Shown here piece after piece: positions 24,668 to 32,510 of a DNA stretch of 40,460 bases. Origin of the DNA: Bacillota bacterium (GTDB taxonomy: Bacteria; Bacillota; Clostridia; Lachnospirales; Lachnospiraceae); assembly GCA_023387635.1 (NCBI GenBank), contig JAEWHU010000025.1:1-40460 (forward strand), written 5' to 3'. The notes under the pieces are model-generated. The model was not told where the DNA came from and did no database searches. It worked only from the letters and a program-made list of their open reading frames with translations. The translations under genes were made by a program, and so were the position numbers. Numbering within the stretch: position 1 is the first letter of the stretch; every line of letters begins with the position of its first letter.

Positions 24668-26140
24668 ATGTTATATATTGGTGTAGATTTAGGTACATCT
24701 TCTGTTAAATTGTTGTTAATGGATGAACTTGGGGATATTAAAAACATTGTTACTAGAGAGTACCCTCTATATTTTCCAAATCCAGGTTGGTCAGAGCAAA
24801 ACCCTGAAGATTGGTTTACTAGCTTGATAGATGGATTAAAGGAATTAACAGACGGAATGGATAAAGATAGCATTGATGGTATTAGTTTTAGTGGTCAAAT
24901 GCATGGTATGGTTATATTAGATGAGAATGATAAAGTAATTCGTCCAGCAATACTATGGAATGATGGACGTACTACCAAAGAATGTGACTATCTAAACGAT
25001 GTTATTGGTAGAGAAAAAATATCTGAATATACAGGTAATATGGCTTTGACAGGATTCACTGCACCAAAGCTACTATGGGTTAAAAAACATGAACCAGATA
25101 ATTTTGCAAAAATCAATAAAGTAATGTTACCAAAAGATTATATTGCTTACATGCTATCTGGTGTACACTGTACCGATGTATCCGATGCTTCTGGTATGCT
25201 TTTATTAGATGTTAAGAATAAATGCTGGTCAAAAGAAATGCTATCTATTATCGGACTTCATGAGGAACAACTAGCAAAGGTCTATGAAAGTTATGAAGTA
25301 GTTGGAACTTTAAAAGAAGACTTAGCCAAAGAATTAGGTTTGTCTAATAAAGTTAAAGTAATAGCTGGTGGAGGGGATCAAGCGGTAGCAGCCGTTGGAA
25401 CTGGTACAGTAGGAGATGGTATGTGTAACGTATCTCTTGGAACTTCTGGTGTTGTATTCATCGCTAGTAAAGAATATGCCAATGTAGATGACAATGCTCT
25501 TCATGTATTTGCACATGCAGATGGGAAATATCATTTTATGGGAGTTATGTTATCTGCAGCAGCTTCTAACAAGTGGTGGATGGATGAAATTATTGGAACA
25601 AAAGATTATCAAAAAGAGCAAGCGGATATCAATAACCTTGGTGAAAACAATGTATATTTCTTACCATATCTAATGGGTGAGAGAACTCCCCATAATAACC
25701 CAAATGCTAGAGGAACTTTCATTGGTATGACCATGGATACTACTAGAGCTCATATGACTCAGGCAGTTTTAGAAGGGGTAGCGTTTGCACTACGTGATTC
25801 ATTTGAGATTACTAAAAAACTTGGAGTTCAGGTAGATAGCATAAGAATCAATGGTGGAGGAGCAAAAAGTCCATTATGGTGCCAGATAATGGCAGATGTT
25901 CTTAACGTAAATGTTAATAAAATTAATAGTGAAGAGGGCCCTGCATTTGGTGCAGCTATATTAGCGGCAGTTGGATGTGGACAATATAGTAATGTAGTAG
26001 AAGCTACTGAAAAATTAATTAAGGTGATTGAAACTACAAAGCCTAATTCTGATACTGTTAAGCTATATGATAAAAAATATGAAGTGTTTAAATCATTATA
26101 TCCAAGCTTAAAAGATATGTTTGATAAAATAGTTAACTAA
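24668..26140 (+). CDS. xylB: Xylulokinase
   Basis: This 490-residue FGGY-family kinase phosphorylates D-xylulose to xylulose 5-phosphate for the pentose phosphate pathway. Motifs: 'YIGVDLGTSSVK' (phosphate 1, about 3-14), 'SFSGQMHGMV' (about 77), 'AILWNDGRT' (about 97), 'VIAGGGDQAVAAVGTG' (catalytic Asp about 236), 'YLMGERTPHNNP' and 'RINGGGAKSPLWCQ' (adenosine site). Everything expected is present and length is typical. AAAGGAG is 8 bases before the ATG. It lies 83 bases after xylA, separated by a strong hairpin, and ends at a terminator. Confidence 0.96.
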   Translation: MLYIGVDLGTSSVKLLLMDELGDIKNIVTREYPLYFPNPGWSEQNPEDWFTSLIDGLKELTDGMDKDSIDGISFSGQMHGMVILDENDKVIRPAILWNDGRTTKECDYLNDVIGREKISEYTGNMALTGFTAPKLLWVKKHEPDNFAKINKVMLPKDYIAYMLSGVHCTDVSDASGMLLLDVKNKCWSKEMLSIIGLHEEQLAKVYESYEVVGTLKEDLAKELGLSNKVKVIAGGGDQAVAAVGTGTVGDGMCNVSLGTSGVVFIASKEYANVDDNALHVFAHADGKYHFMGVMLSAAASNKWWMDEIIGTKDYQKEQADINNLGENNVYFLPYLMGERTPHNNPNARGTFIGMTMDTTRAHMTQAVLEGVAFALRDSFEITKKLGVQVDSIRINGGGAKSPLWCQIMADVLNVNVNKINSEEGPAFGAAILAAVGCGQYSNVVEATEKLIKVIETTKPNSDTVKLYDKKYEVFKSLYPSLKDMFDKIVN

Positions 26141-26159
26141 AAGTGATTATAATGGAAAA

Positions 26160-26209
26160 AGTCAATGTTGGAATTCAAATATGATACCAATATTGGCTGT
26201 TTTCTTTTC
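26160..26209 (+). terminator. Terminator after xylB
   Basis: AGTCAATGTTGG (26160-26171) pairs, with two G-U pairs, with CCAATATTGGCT (26187-26198), followed by the T-rich stretch GTTTTCTTTTCT. It closes the xyl operon. Confidence 0.75.
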
Positions 26210-26258
26210 TATTATTTAGTGTAGAGTCTATTTTATAAGCTATAATCTATAATATAAT

Positions 26259-26291
26259 AAAAACAAAATAAAAACACAATAAAAACAAAAT
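26259..26291. repeat. Three tandem 11-bp A-tract repeats
   Basis: AAAAACAAAAT at 26259-26269, AAAAACACAAT at 26270-26280 and AAAAACAAAAT at 26281-26291. A-tracts repeated at about one helical turn bend DNA. They end 17 bp before the -35 box of the next promoter, in the place of an UP element. Confidence 0.8.
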
Positions 26292-26308
26292 AAAATTGTT
26301 AATTTTGG

Positions 26309-26337
26309 TTGACATTTAATCTAAAGTATCATAGGAT
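26309..26337 (+). promoter_or_regulatory. Promoter of the candidate small RNA
   Basis: TTGACA (26309-26314), 17-base spacer, TAGGAT (26332-26337), preceded by phased A-tracts. The predicted start is near 26344. Confidence 0.7.
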
Positions 26338-26343
26338 TATTTT

Positions 26344-26480
26344 AGCGAATATTTTCGTAAAATTAGTTTAATACCAACTCCTCCTCGAGTTGTTATTATA
26401 TAAAGTCATGGGTTTCTGAATTTTCCCTTGACACCCCATAATTAAAAGGCTGTTATCAATTCCCAGATAACGGCCTTTTT
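26344..26480 (+). ncRNA. Candidate small regulatory RNA (or leader of hisA)
   Basis: About 137 nt run from the predicted start to a terminator. It has three local folds before the terminator: a 5'-end hairpin CGAA-TATT-TTCG (26346-26357), a hairpin CAACTC-CTCCTC-GAGTTG (26375-26392) whose loop is complementary to Shine-Dalgarno sequences, and ATGGG/CCCAT (26409-26438) enclosing UUUUCCC. No ORF of useful length is inside. Clostridial and staphylococcal sRNAs often present C-rich loops to block ribosome binding sites, so a trans-acting sRNA fits. An attenuated leader for hisA, which starts 195 bases later, is the alternative. Confidence 0.45.
26446..26480 (+). terminator. Terminator of the candidate small RNA
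   Basis: AAGGCTGTTATC (26446-26457) pairs with GATAACGGCCTT (26466-26477), one G-U pair, followed by T5. A strong Rho-independent terminator with no coding gene immediately upstream. Confidence 0.88.
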
Positions 26481-26674
26481 GCTTTGTGTGAAAGTTGCTA
26501 ATTTTTTTTATTTATGATAGTATAGATACACTATTTTTAAGATGCAATGTGTTAATAATAATAGATGTTATATGATAAAATTAGTTATATTTAGGGTAAA
26601 CTAATTAAAAAATAATTTATGGATTAGTGTGAGAGATATCATAATCATAATGAGGCACACGGAGGGGAGTTTCC
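26481..26674. other. AT-rich spacer before hisA
   Basis: These 194 bases hold no gene. I see an AT-rich stretch with several weak -10-like hexamers and the GGAGGGG ribosome binding site of hisA at about 26661. No T-box sequence or histidine-rich leader peptide is visible. Confidence 0.5.
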
Positions 26675-27472
26675 ATGAAATTTAGACCATGTATTGATAT
26701 TCATAACGGTAAAGTCAAGCAAATAGTAGGAGGAAGTCTAAGGGACAATGATAGTACTGTGAGAGAGAATTTCGTCTCAAGTAAAGAGCCTTCCTATTAT
26801 GCTAAATTATATGAAAATGATAAATTAAAAGGTGGGCATATTATATTGTTAAATCCCATTGGAACAGAATATTATGAGGCTAATCGTATAAAAGCGAAAG
26901 AAGCTTTAAATGCTTATCCTTTAGGAATGCAAATTGGAGGGGGAATTAATAAAGAAAATGCATCCTACTATCTAGAGGAGGGAGCTTCCCATGTAATAGT
27001 CACCTCTTATGTATTTCATGATGGTAAAATTAACTATAAGAATTTAGAAGAATTAGTTAAAGTTACGGGAAAAGATAGATTAGTACTGGATCTAAGTTGT
27101 AGAAAAAAAGATGGAAATTACTATATTGTCACTAATAGGTGGCAAAATTACACCAGTGAAATAATTAATTTAAGTACTTTATCTACCTTATCAAATTATT
27201 GTGACGAATTTTTAATTCATGCAGTGGATGTTGAGGGGAAATCTATGGGAATTGAAAGTGACCTAGTAAAAATACTTGGTGAATTTAGTGATATTCCTAT
27301 TACGTATGCAGGTGGAGTTTCCACTTTTTCGGATATTGAATTAATAAAGCGTCTTGGTAAGAATAATGTGGATGTGAGTATAGGTAGTGCTTTAGATTTA
27401 TTTGGGGGTAATTTAAAATATAAAGAAATTATACAAACCGTTTTAGATTTAAATAAAGAAATGGAAGGATAA
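26675..27472 (+). CDS. hisA: ProFAR isomerase HisA, eukaryotic-type
   Basis: This 265-residue TIM-barrel enzyme should catalyse the fourth step of histidine synthesis, opening the sugar of ProFAR to PRFAR. It starts 'MKFRPCIDIHNGKVKQIVGG' with the catalytic Asp D8. It has 'GGHIILLNP', 'GMQIGGGINKENA', 'LVLDLSCRKKDGNYYI' (second catalytic Asp) and 'YAGGVSTFSDIELI' (phosphate loop). The opening and the 'LDLSCRKK' region resemble the yeast HIS6/plant form more than the usual bacterial HisA. No other his genes are in the window. GGAGGGG precedes the ATG. The next gene starts 5 bases after its stop. Confidence 0.82.
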   Translation: MKFRPCIDIHNGKVKQIVGGSLRDNDSTVRENFVSSKEPSYYAKLYENDKLKGGHIILLNPIGTEYYEANRIKAKEALNAYPLGMQIGGGINKENASYYLEEGASHVIVTSYVFHDGKINYKNLEELVKVTGKDRLVLDLSCRKKDGNYYIVTNRWQNYTSEIINLSTLSTLSNYCDEFLIHAVDVEGKSMGIESDLVKILGEFSDIPITYAGGVSTFSDIELIKRLGKNNVDVSIGSALDLFGGNLKYKEIIQTVLDLNKEMEG

Positions 27473-27477
27473 GGTTA

Positions 27478-28560
27478 ATGCAAGCATATACAAGATTTGC
27501 TAGTGTGTATGATACATTTATGGATAATGTACCATATGAAGAATGGACAAGTTATTTAGTTAGTCTATTAAAAGAATATAGTATAGAAGATGGGGTTGTT
27601 TTGGAGCTTGGTTGTGGAACTGGTAATATAACAAGATTATTAAAAGACTATGGCTATGATATGATAGGGATTGATAACTCTTATGAAATGCTTGAAATCG
27701 CAAGAGATAGAGAATATGATGATTATTATGAAGATGCTCTAGAATATGAAGATGATGAATTTGAAGACAATATAGAATATGAAGATGATAATAATTATGA
27801 AGATAATTTAAATTATGGAAACAAAAATAAACTCGATGTTCATAGTAATTCTTATGGTTCAGAACATAATAGGGATTTTCTTAAGAATGATAATCGGATT
27901 TTGACAGGGCTTAATAGTAATTCTGATAGCACCGTAATGTTAGATGAAAATAGTGATGATAACCTTAATAATTGTAATGAAGAGTATGAAGAAGTGGACG
28001 AAGTAGGTAGAATCTTATACCTAGAACAAGATATGAGAGAGTTTGAGTTATTTGGAACGGTTAGAGCTATTGTAAGTATCTGTGATAGCATGAATTATAT
28101 TACAAGTGAAGAAGACCTTTTAAAAGTATTCACTTTGGCTAATAATTATTTAGATAAAGGCGGTATCTTTATCTTTGATATGAATACAGAATATAAATAC
28201 AAACATATATTAGCCGATAATACAATTGCAGAAAATAGAGATGATTGTAGTTTTATATGGGAAAATTATTATGATGAAGAGAAACAATTAAATGAATATA
28301 ATGTAACTATCTATGTAAGCGCTACAGATGAATTAGATGAGATGAAGAATAGCGAAGGTGTAAATTTATTTGAACGTTTTGTAGAAACTCATTATCAAAA
28401 AGCGTATTCCATAGAGAAAGTAAAAGAATTAATTGTAAAAGCTGGATTAGAATTTATTGCGGTTTATGATGCATTTACTCATAATGAACCAAGTGAAACT
28501 AGTGAAAGAGTTTACTTTATAGCTAGAGAGAAAGAGCAAAAAGGTAAAAAATACTTATAG
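27478..28560 (+). CDS. Class I SAM-dependent methyltransferase with an acidic insertion
   Basis: This 360-residue protein has SAM-binding motif I 'VLELGCGTGNITRLL' (about 41-55), the acidic residue of motif II in 'MIGIDNSYEMLEIA' and later 'DKGGIFIFDMNTEYK'. Between motif II and the next strand ('ILYLEQDMREFE', about 179) is an extra stretch of about 97 residues rich in Asp, Glu, Asn and Tyr ('EYEDDEFEDNIEYEDDNNY'), encoded by 33-bp DNA repeats. Related clostridial methyltransferases of about 250 residues lack it. The substrate is unknown. It starts 5 bases after hisA and is followed 62 bases later by hslO, so it may share their transcript. The insertion is probably disordered. Confidence 0.8.
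   Translation: MQAYTRFASVYDTFMDNVPYEEWTSYLVSLLKEYSIEDGVVLELGCGTGNITRLLKDYGYDMIGIDNSYEMLEIARDREYDDYYEDALEYEDDEFEDNIEYEDDNNYEDNLNYGNKNKLDVHSNSYGSEHNRDFLKNDNRILTGLNSNSDSTVMLDENSDDNLNNCNEEYEEVDEVGRILYLEQDMREFELFGTVRAIVSICDSMNYITSEEDLLKVFTLANNYLDKGGIFIFDMNTEYKYKHILADNTIAENRDDCSFIWENYYDEEKQLNEYNVTIYVSATDELDEMKNSEGVNLFERFVETHYQKAYSIEKVKELIVKAGLEFIAVYDAFTHNEPSETSERVYFIAREKEQKGKKYL
27712..27807 (+). repeat. In-frame repeats encoding the acidic insertion
   Basis: Copies begin GAATATGAAGATGAT at 27742 and 27775, exactly 33 bp apart, with a divergent copy from 27712 (30 bp earlier). Because spacing is a multiple of three, copy-number change would preserve the frame. Confidence 0.7.
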
Positions 28561-28622
28561 AAAATATTTAGCTAAAATATTATATTTAAATTTTAATTTT
28601 ATGAAATAGAAAGAAGGATATT

Positions 28623-29501
28623 ATGTCAGATTATATAGTAAGAGGAACAGCAGCAAATGGTCAAATTAGAGCTTTTGCGGCCACAACAAGAGATATGGTA
28701 GAGTATGCAAGAAGTGTTCATGGTACAAGCCCAGTTGCAAGTGCAGCGCTTGGTAGACTACTGACTGCAGGAGCGATGATGGGAAGTATGATGAAGGGGG
28801 AGAAGGATATACTTACACTTTCATTAAAAGGTGATGGTCCTATTAATGGAGTGACTGTAACTGCCGATTCAAGTGCTAATGTGAAAGGATATGTAAATGT
28901 ACCAGATGTTATGTTGCCTCCAAATAATAAGGGGAAATTAGACGTTAGTGGTGCAATTGGTAAAGGTGTATTAACTATTATAAAAGATATGGGGCTAAAA
29001 GAACCTTATGTTGGTACAACGGAACTCATATCTGGTGAAATTGCAGAAGATTTAACTTATTATTTTGCAATATCAGAACAAGTACCATCTAGTGTAGCAT
29101 TAGGGGTTCTTATGAATAGAGATAATACAGTAAAAAGGGCTGGTGGATTTATAATTCAACTTATGCCTTTTGCTGAGGATGATGTAATTGATAAATTGGA
29201 AATGAAGATTGGTGAGATTACTTCTATTACTAAATTATTAGATGATGATTATACACCAGAGATGATATTAGAATATATATTAGGAGACATGGGATTAGAA
29301 ATTCATGAAAAGCTTGATACAAAGTTTGAATGCAATTGTTCCAAGGAAAGAATGGCGAAAGGTATCATTGCCATTGGAAAAAAAGATTTACAGGAAATAA
29401 TTGATGATAATGAGCCAATAGAAGTAAACTGTCATTTTTGTAATTCTCATTACAATTTTACTATAGATGAATTAGTTAACATATTAAATAAAAGTAAATA
29501 A
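28623..29501 (+). CDS. hslO: Redox-regulated chaperone Hsp33
   Basis: This 292-residue protein holds unfolded proteins during oxidative stress. It opens 'MSDYIVRGTAANGQIRAFAA', contains 'DGPINGVTVTADS' and 'EQVPSSVALGVL', and ends in the zinc switch C237-x-C239 ... C270-x-x-C273 ('FECNCSKE' and 'VNCHFCNSHY'). Oxidation of these cysteines releases zinc and activates the chaperone. All four are present and the length is normal (about 290). AGAAGGA precedes the ATG. It follows the methyltransferase by 62 bases with no clear terminator, so co-transcription is possible. Confidence 0.96.
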   Translation: MSDYIVRGTAANGQIRAFAATTRDMVEYARSVHGTSPVASAALGRLLTAGAMMGSMMKGEKDILTLSLKGDGPINGVTVTADSSANVKGYVNVPDVMLPPNNKGKLDVSGAIGKGVLTIIKDMGLKEPYVGTTELISGEIAEDLTYYFAISEQVPSSVALGVLMNRDNTVKRAGGFIIQLMPFAEDDVIDKLEMKIGEITSITKLLDDDYTPEMILEYILGDMGLEIHEKLDTKFECNCSKERMAKGIIAIGKKDLQEIIDDNEPIEVNCHFCNSHYNFTIDELVNILNKSK

Positions 29502-29526
29502 TACAAATAGCATATAATTTTCTACA

Positions 29527-29615
29527 TTGTTACCATAATATGTAAATGTTAAAATGAATTAACTAATGGTTAATATCCATGAATATGTACACAGGGATAT
29601 TTCATATACATGAAA
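29527..29615 (+). promoter_or_regulatory. Promoter and dyad upstream of the GH94 gene
   Basis: TTGTTA (29527-29532), 17-base spacer, TAAAAT (29550-29555) form a plausible promoter. Downstream lies the dyad TTTCAT-ATAC-ATGAAA (29600-29615), flanked by ACACA and TGTGT, about 52 bases before the ATG. It could be a sugar-responsive operator or an mRNA hairpin. Confidence 0.5.
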
Positions 29616-29666
29616 GGACATGTGTTTAGTCATTTTGTGAAACATTACATAAAAGGAGACAATTCT

Positions 29667-32060
29667 ATGAATTATGGTTATTTTGATGAGGTTAATAAAG
29701 AATACATTATAACTAGACCGGATACACCAGCACCTTGGGCAAATTATCTAGGCTCACCAGAGTATGGCGCTATTATCTCTAATAATGCAGGTGGATATAG
29801 CTTTGTAAAAAGTGGAGCTAATGGTAGAATTACTCGCTATATTTTTAACAGTGAAGACAAACCAGGTAGATATATTTATTTAAGGGACGATGAAAGTAAG
29901 GATTATTGGTCAGCATCCTGGCAACCAGTTGGTAAAGATTTAAAGGAGTATAAAAGCGAATGCCACCATGGAACTGCCTATACGAAATTAAATGCTGAAT
30001 ATGCAGGAATTAAATCGGAAGTTCTTTATTATGTACCATTAAATAAAACCTATGAAGTATGGAGACTTAAGGTTAAAAATACCACTGATAGAGTAAGAAA
30101 ATTATCTACCTTTGGATTTATTGAGTTCACAAATGAAAATAATTATGAAAATGATCAAATAAATTTACAATATACATTATTTATTACCAGAACCTATTTT
30201 AAAGGAAATAAAATTCTTCAAACAATTAATGAAAATACAGGAAAGAATAGTAAAGGAACCAATTATAAAGAAAGATTCTTTGGCTTAGTTGGGGCACCTG
30301 TTACTTCTTACAATGGAGATAAAAGTGCTTTCCTTGGAAATTATAGAAGTTATTGCAATCCAATTGCAGTAGAAAATGGAGAGTGTAATAACATACTTAA
30401 CTATAACTCTAATGGATGTGGTGCTCTTCATTCTAGCATTACATTAAATCCTGGAGAAGAGAAAGAATTAGCCTTTATATTAGGTCAGTATAATGATGTA
30501 GAATCAGGGAAAATATTAGACTCTTATTCGTCCCTTAATTTAATTGATAAAGAATTAGAAGAGCTTAAAACATATTGGCATGGAAAACTCTCTAATCTGC
30601 AAGTAAATACACCAAGTGGTGAATTTAATGCCATGATTAATACTTGGAATGCGTACCAGTGTTTTATTACATTCATCTGGTCTAGGGCGGCTTCCTTTAT
30701 CTATTGTGGACTGCGTAACGGCTATGGATATAGAGATACAGTACAAGATATCCAGGGCATTATTCATCTAGACCCAGAAATGGCTGGTGAAAAAATACGA
30801 TTCATGCTTTCTGCCCAAGTGGATAATGGTGGTGGATTACCCCTTGTCAAGTTTAATCACAATGCTGGTCATGAAGATACACCAGACGATGCTTCTTATG
30901 CACAGTCAACTGGTCATCCAGCATATAGAGCGGACGATGCCCTTTGGTTATTCCCAACTATATTGAAATATGTAGCTGAAACAGGAAATACTCATTTCTT
31001 AGAAGAAGTGATACCTTATGCAAATGGTGGTGAGGGTAGTGTTTATGACCATTTGCAAAGGGCAATTGGGTTCTCTATGGAAAGACTAGGAGAAAATAAA
31101 ATGCCAGCAGGGCTGCATGCTGACTGGAATGATTGCTTGCGACTAGGTAAAAAAGGGGAATCTACATTTGTTGCTATGCAATTATATTATGCAATGACAA
31201 TACTTAGAGGCTTTGCAGAAAATAAAGGTGATACCCTGTATATTACATATTTGGATAAAGTACAAAGTGAATTAGGAAATATAATTCAAACCATATGTTG
31301 GGAAGATGATAGATATATTAGAGGAATTAAAGAAGATGGTCAGGTGATTGGTAGCAAGCATGATAAAGAAGCTAATATGTGGCTAAATCCACAGTCATGG
31401 GCAGTAATAAGTGGTTTAGCTTCTAAGGAACAAGCAAAAGCTGCACTTGAATCGGTGCATAGAGAATTAAATACACCATATGGTGTTAGAGTAATGGCTC
31501 CTTCCTATGTAGATCATGCTTTTGATGGTGCCCTTGCCATTCTATTTAATCCATCTACAAAAGAAAATGGTGGTATCTTCTCACAACCTCAAGGATGGAT
31601 TATATTAGCAGAAGCATTAATGGGGCATGGCAATAGGGCATTTGAATATTTTACAGAAAGTTCTCCTGCAAGCTATAATGATCATGCAGAAATTCGTGTA
31701 CTTGAACCATATGTACATGGACAATTCACCGAAGCTACAGACAGTCCATTTGAAGGTCGTTCTCATGTTCACTGGTTAACAGGCACAGCTTCCACCGTTA
31801 TGGTTGGATGTGTAGAAGGAATTCTAGGCTTAAGGCCAGATATAAATGGAATTAAGATTGCTCCAACCATTTCAAGTGAATGGAAAGAATTCACCATGAA
31901 GAAAGTATTTCGTGGGAAATCTTTAAATATTGCTGTCAAAAATCCAGATGGTGCACAAGGTGGATTTAAGGAATTTTATTTCAACGGTAAAAAATTAGAT
32001 AGTAACTATATATTAGCGGATATGATGTTAGAGGATAATGAAGTTATAATAATTATGTAA
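29667..32060 (+). CDS. GH94 family glycoside phosphorylase (cellobiose phosphorylase-like)
   Basis: This 797-residue protein reads along the cellobiose/chitobiose phosphorylases. It has an N-terminal beta domain (from 'MNYGYFDEVNKEYIITRP') and an (alpha/alpha)6 barrel with 'NGYGYRDTVQDIQG' and the catalytic 'ADWNDCLRLG' (D486-W-N-D489). The C-terminal 'GVRVMAPSYVDHAFDG' and 'EATDSPFEGRSHVHWLTG' contact substrate and phosphate. Such enzymes cleave a beta-linked disaccharide with phosphate, giving a sugar 1-phosphate and saving ATP. The barrel motif 'GYRDTVQD' differs from the 'GFRDSNQD' I remember for cellobiose phosphorylases, so the substrate may be another disaccharide. There is no signal peptide: intracellular. 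I choose ATG 29667 with AAAGGAG; an earlier ATG at 29610 lacks a site. Confidence 0.85.
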   Translation: MNYGYFDEVNKEYIITRPDTPAPWANYLGSPEYGAIISNNAGGYSFVKSGANGRITRYIFNSEDKPGRYIYLRDDESKDYWSASWQPVGKDLKEYKSECHHGTAYTKLNAEYAGIKSEVLYYVPLNKTYEVWRLKVKNTTDRVRKLSTFGFIEFTNENNYENDQINLQYTLFITRTYFKGNKILQTINENTGKNSKGTNYKERFFGLVGAPVTSYNGDKSAFLGNYRSYCNPIAVENGECNNILNYNSNGCGALHSSITLNPGEEKELAFILGQYNDVESGKILDSYSSLNLIDKELEELKTYWHGKLSNLQVNTPSGEFNAMINTWNAYQCFITFIWSRAASFIYCGLRNGYGYRDTVQDIQGIIHLDPEMAGEKIRFMLSAQVDNGGGLPLVKFNHNAGHEDTPDDASYAQSTGHPAYRADDALWLFPTILKYVAETGNTHFLEEVIPYANGGEGSVYDHLQRAIGFSMERLGENKMPAGLHADWNDCLRLGKKGESTFVAMQLYYAMTILRGFAENKGDTLYITYLDKVQSELGNIIQTICWEDDRYIRGIKEDGQVIGSKHDKEANMWLNPQSWAVISGLASKEQAKAALESVHRELNTPYGVRVMAPSYVDHAFDGALAILFNPSTKENGGIFSQPQGWIILAEALMGHGNRAFEYFTESSPASYNDHAEIRVLEPYVHGQFTEATDSPFEGRSHVHWLTGTASTVMVGCVEGILGLRPDINGIKIAPTISSEWKEFTMKKVFRGKSLNIAVKNPDGAQGGFKEFYFNGKKLDSNYILADMMLEDNEVIIIM

Positions 32061-32081
32061 TTACTAAGCAAAAAGGCATAG

Positions 32082-32128
32082 GGTTATTGCATACTAACCA
32101 ATTAAGTTAGTTATGCAATAACCTTTTT
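32082..32128 (+). terminator. Terminator after the GH94 gene
   Basis: A 12-bp stem (32082-32093 with 32112-32123) plus an inner CTAAC/GTTAG stem, one bulge, followed by T5. Strong. Confidence 0.85.
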
Positions 32129-32510
32129 ATTTAAGCAAAAAGAAAAAAATCTTATAAATAAAGCTGATATATAAGTACTGATTATAAAACATGTAAAATA
32201 TATTAATGGGCTATTAAATGTTACATCATTGATTTTTAATATAGAAAAAGATACAATGAAGGGGTGATATACGACTCCTTTTATTGTAATCATATAAGAG
32301 GATGTTCTACATTACTATTTTTGAAAGCTATTTAAATTAACAATTGAATAACATTTTATCAAATTACTATTGGTAAAATTTATAAAAGTAAGAGAGATAT
32401 AAATAAATCTTGCGATAGTGCTATAATTCAAGTTATAATAAATTGTATGTTATATGCGCTATTACATTGATGGTAAATTTTAAGCGTAAAAGCGCAGATA
32501 GGAGCAGGAC
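32129..32510 (+). promoter_or_regulatory. purC upstream region with promoter
   Basis: This gene-free stretch is 382 bases. The clearest signal is TTGCGA (32410-32415), 18-base spacer, TATAAT (32434-32439), predicting a start near 32446 and a 65-base leader. A weak imperfect hairpin surrounds 32254-32284. I see no purine riboswitch core and no recognisable PurR box. Confidence 0.5.

Noticed and set aside
24634..24873. Minus-strand open frame over the start of xylB
   Set aside because: It is a shadow of xylB with no ribosome binding site or protein family features.
26481..26674. T-box or histidine leader peptide before hisA
   Set aside because: No T-box sequence and no run of His codons was found.
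32129..32510. Purine riboswitch before purC
   Set aside because: The conserved core and loop sequences of the purine riboswitch are not present; only a promoter and weak hairpins are seen.
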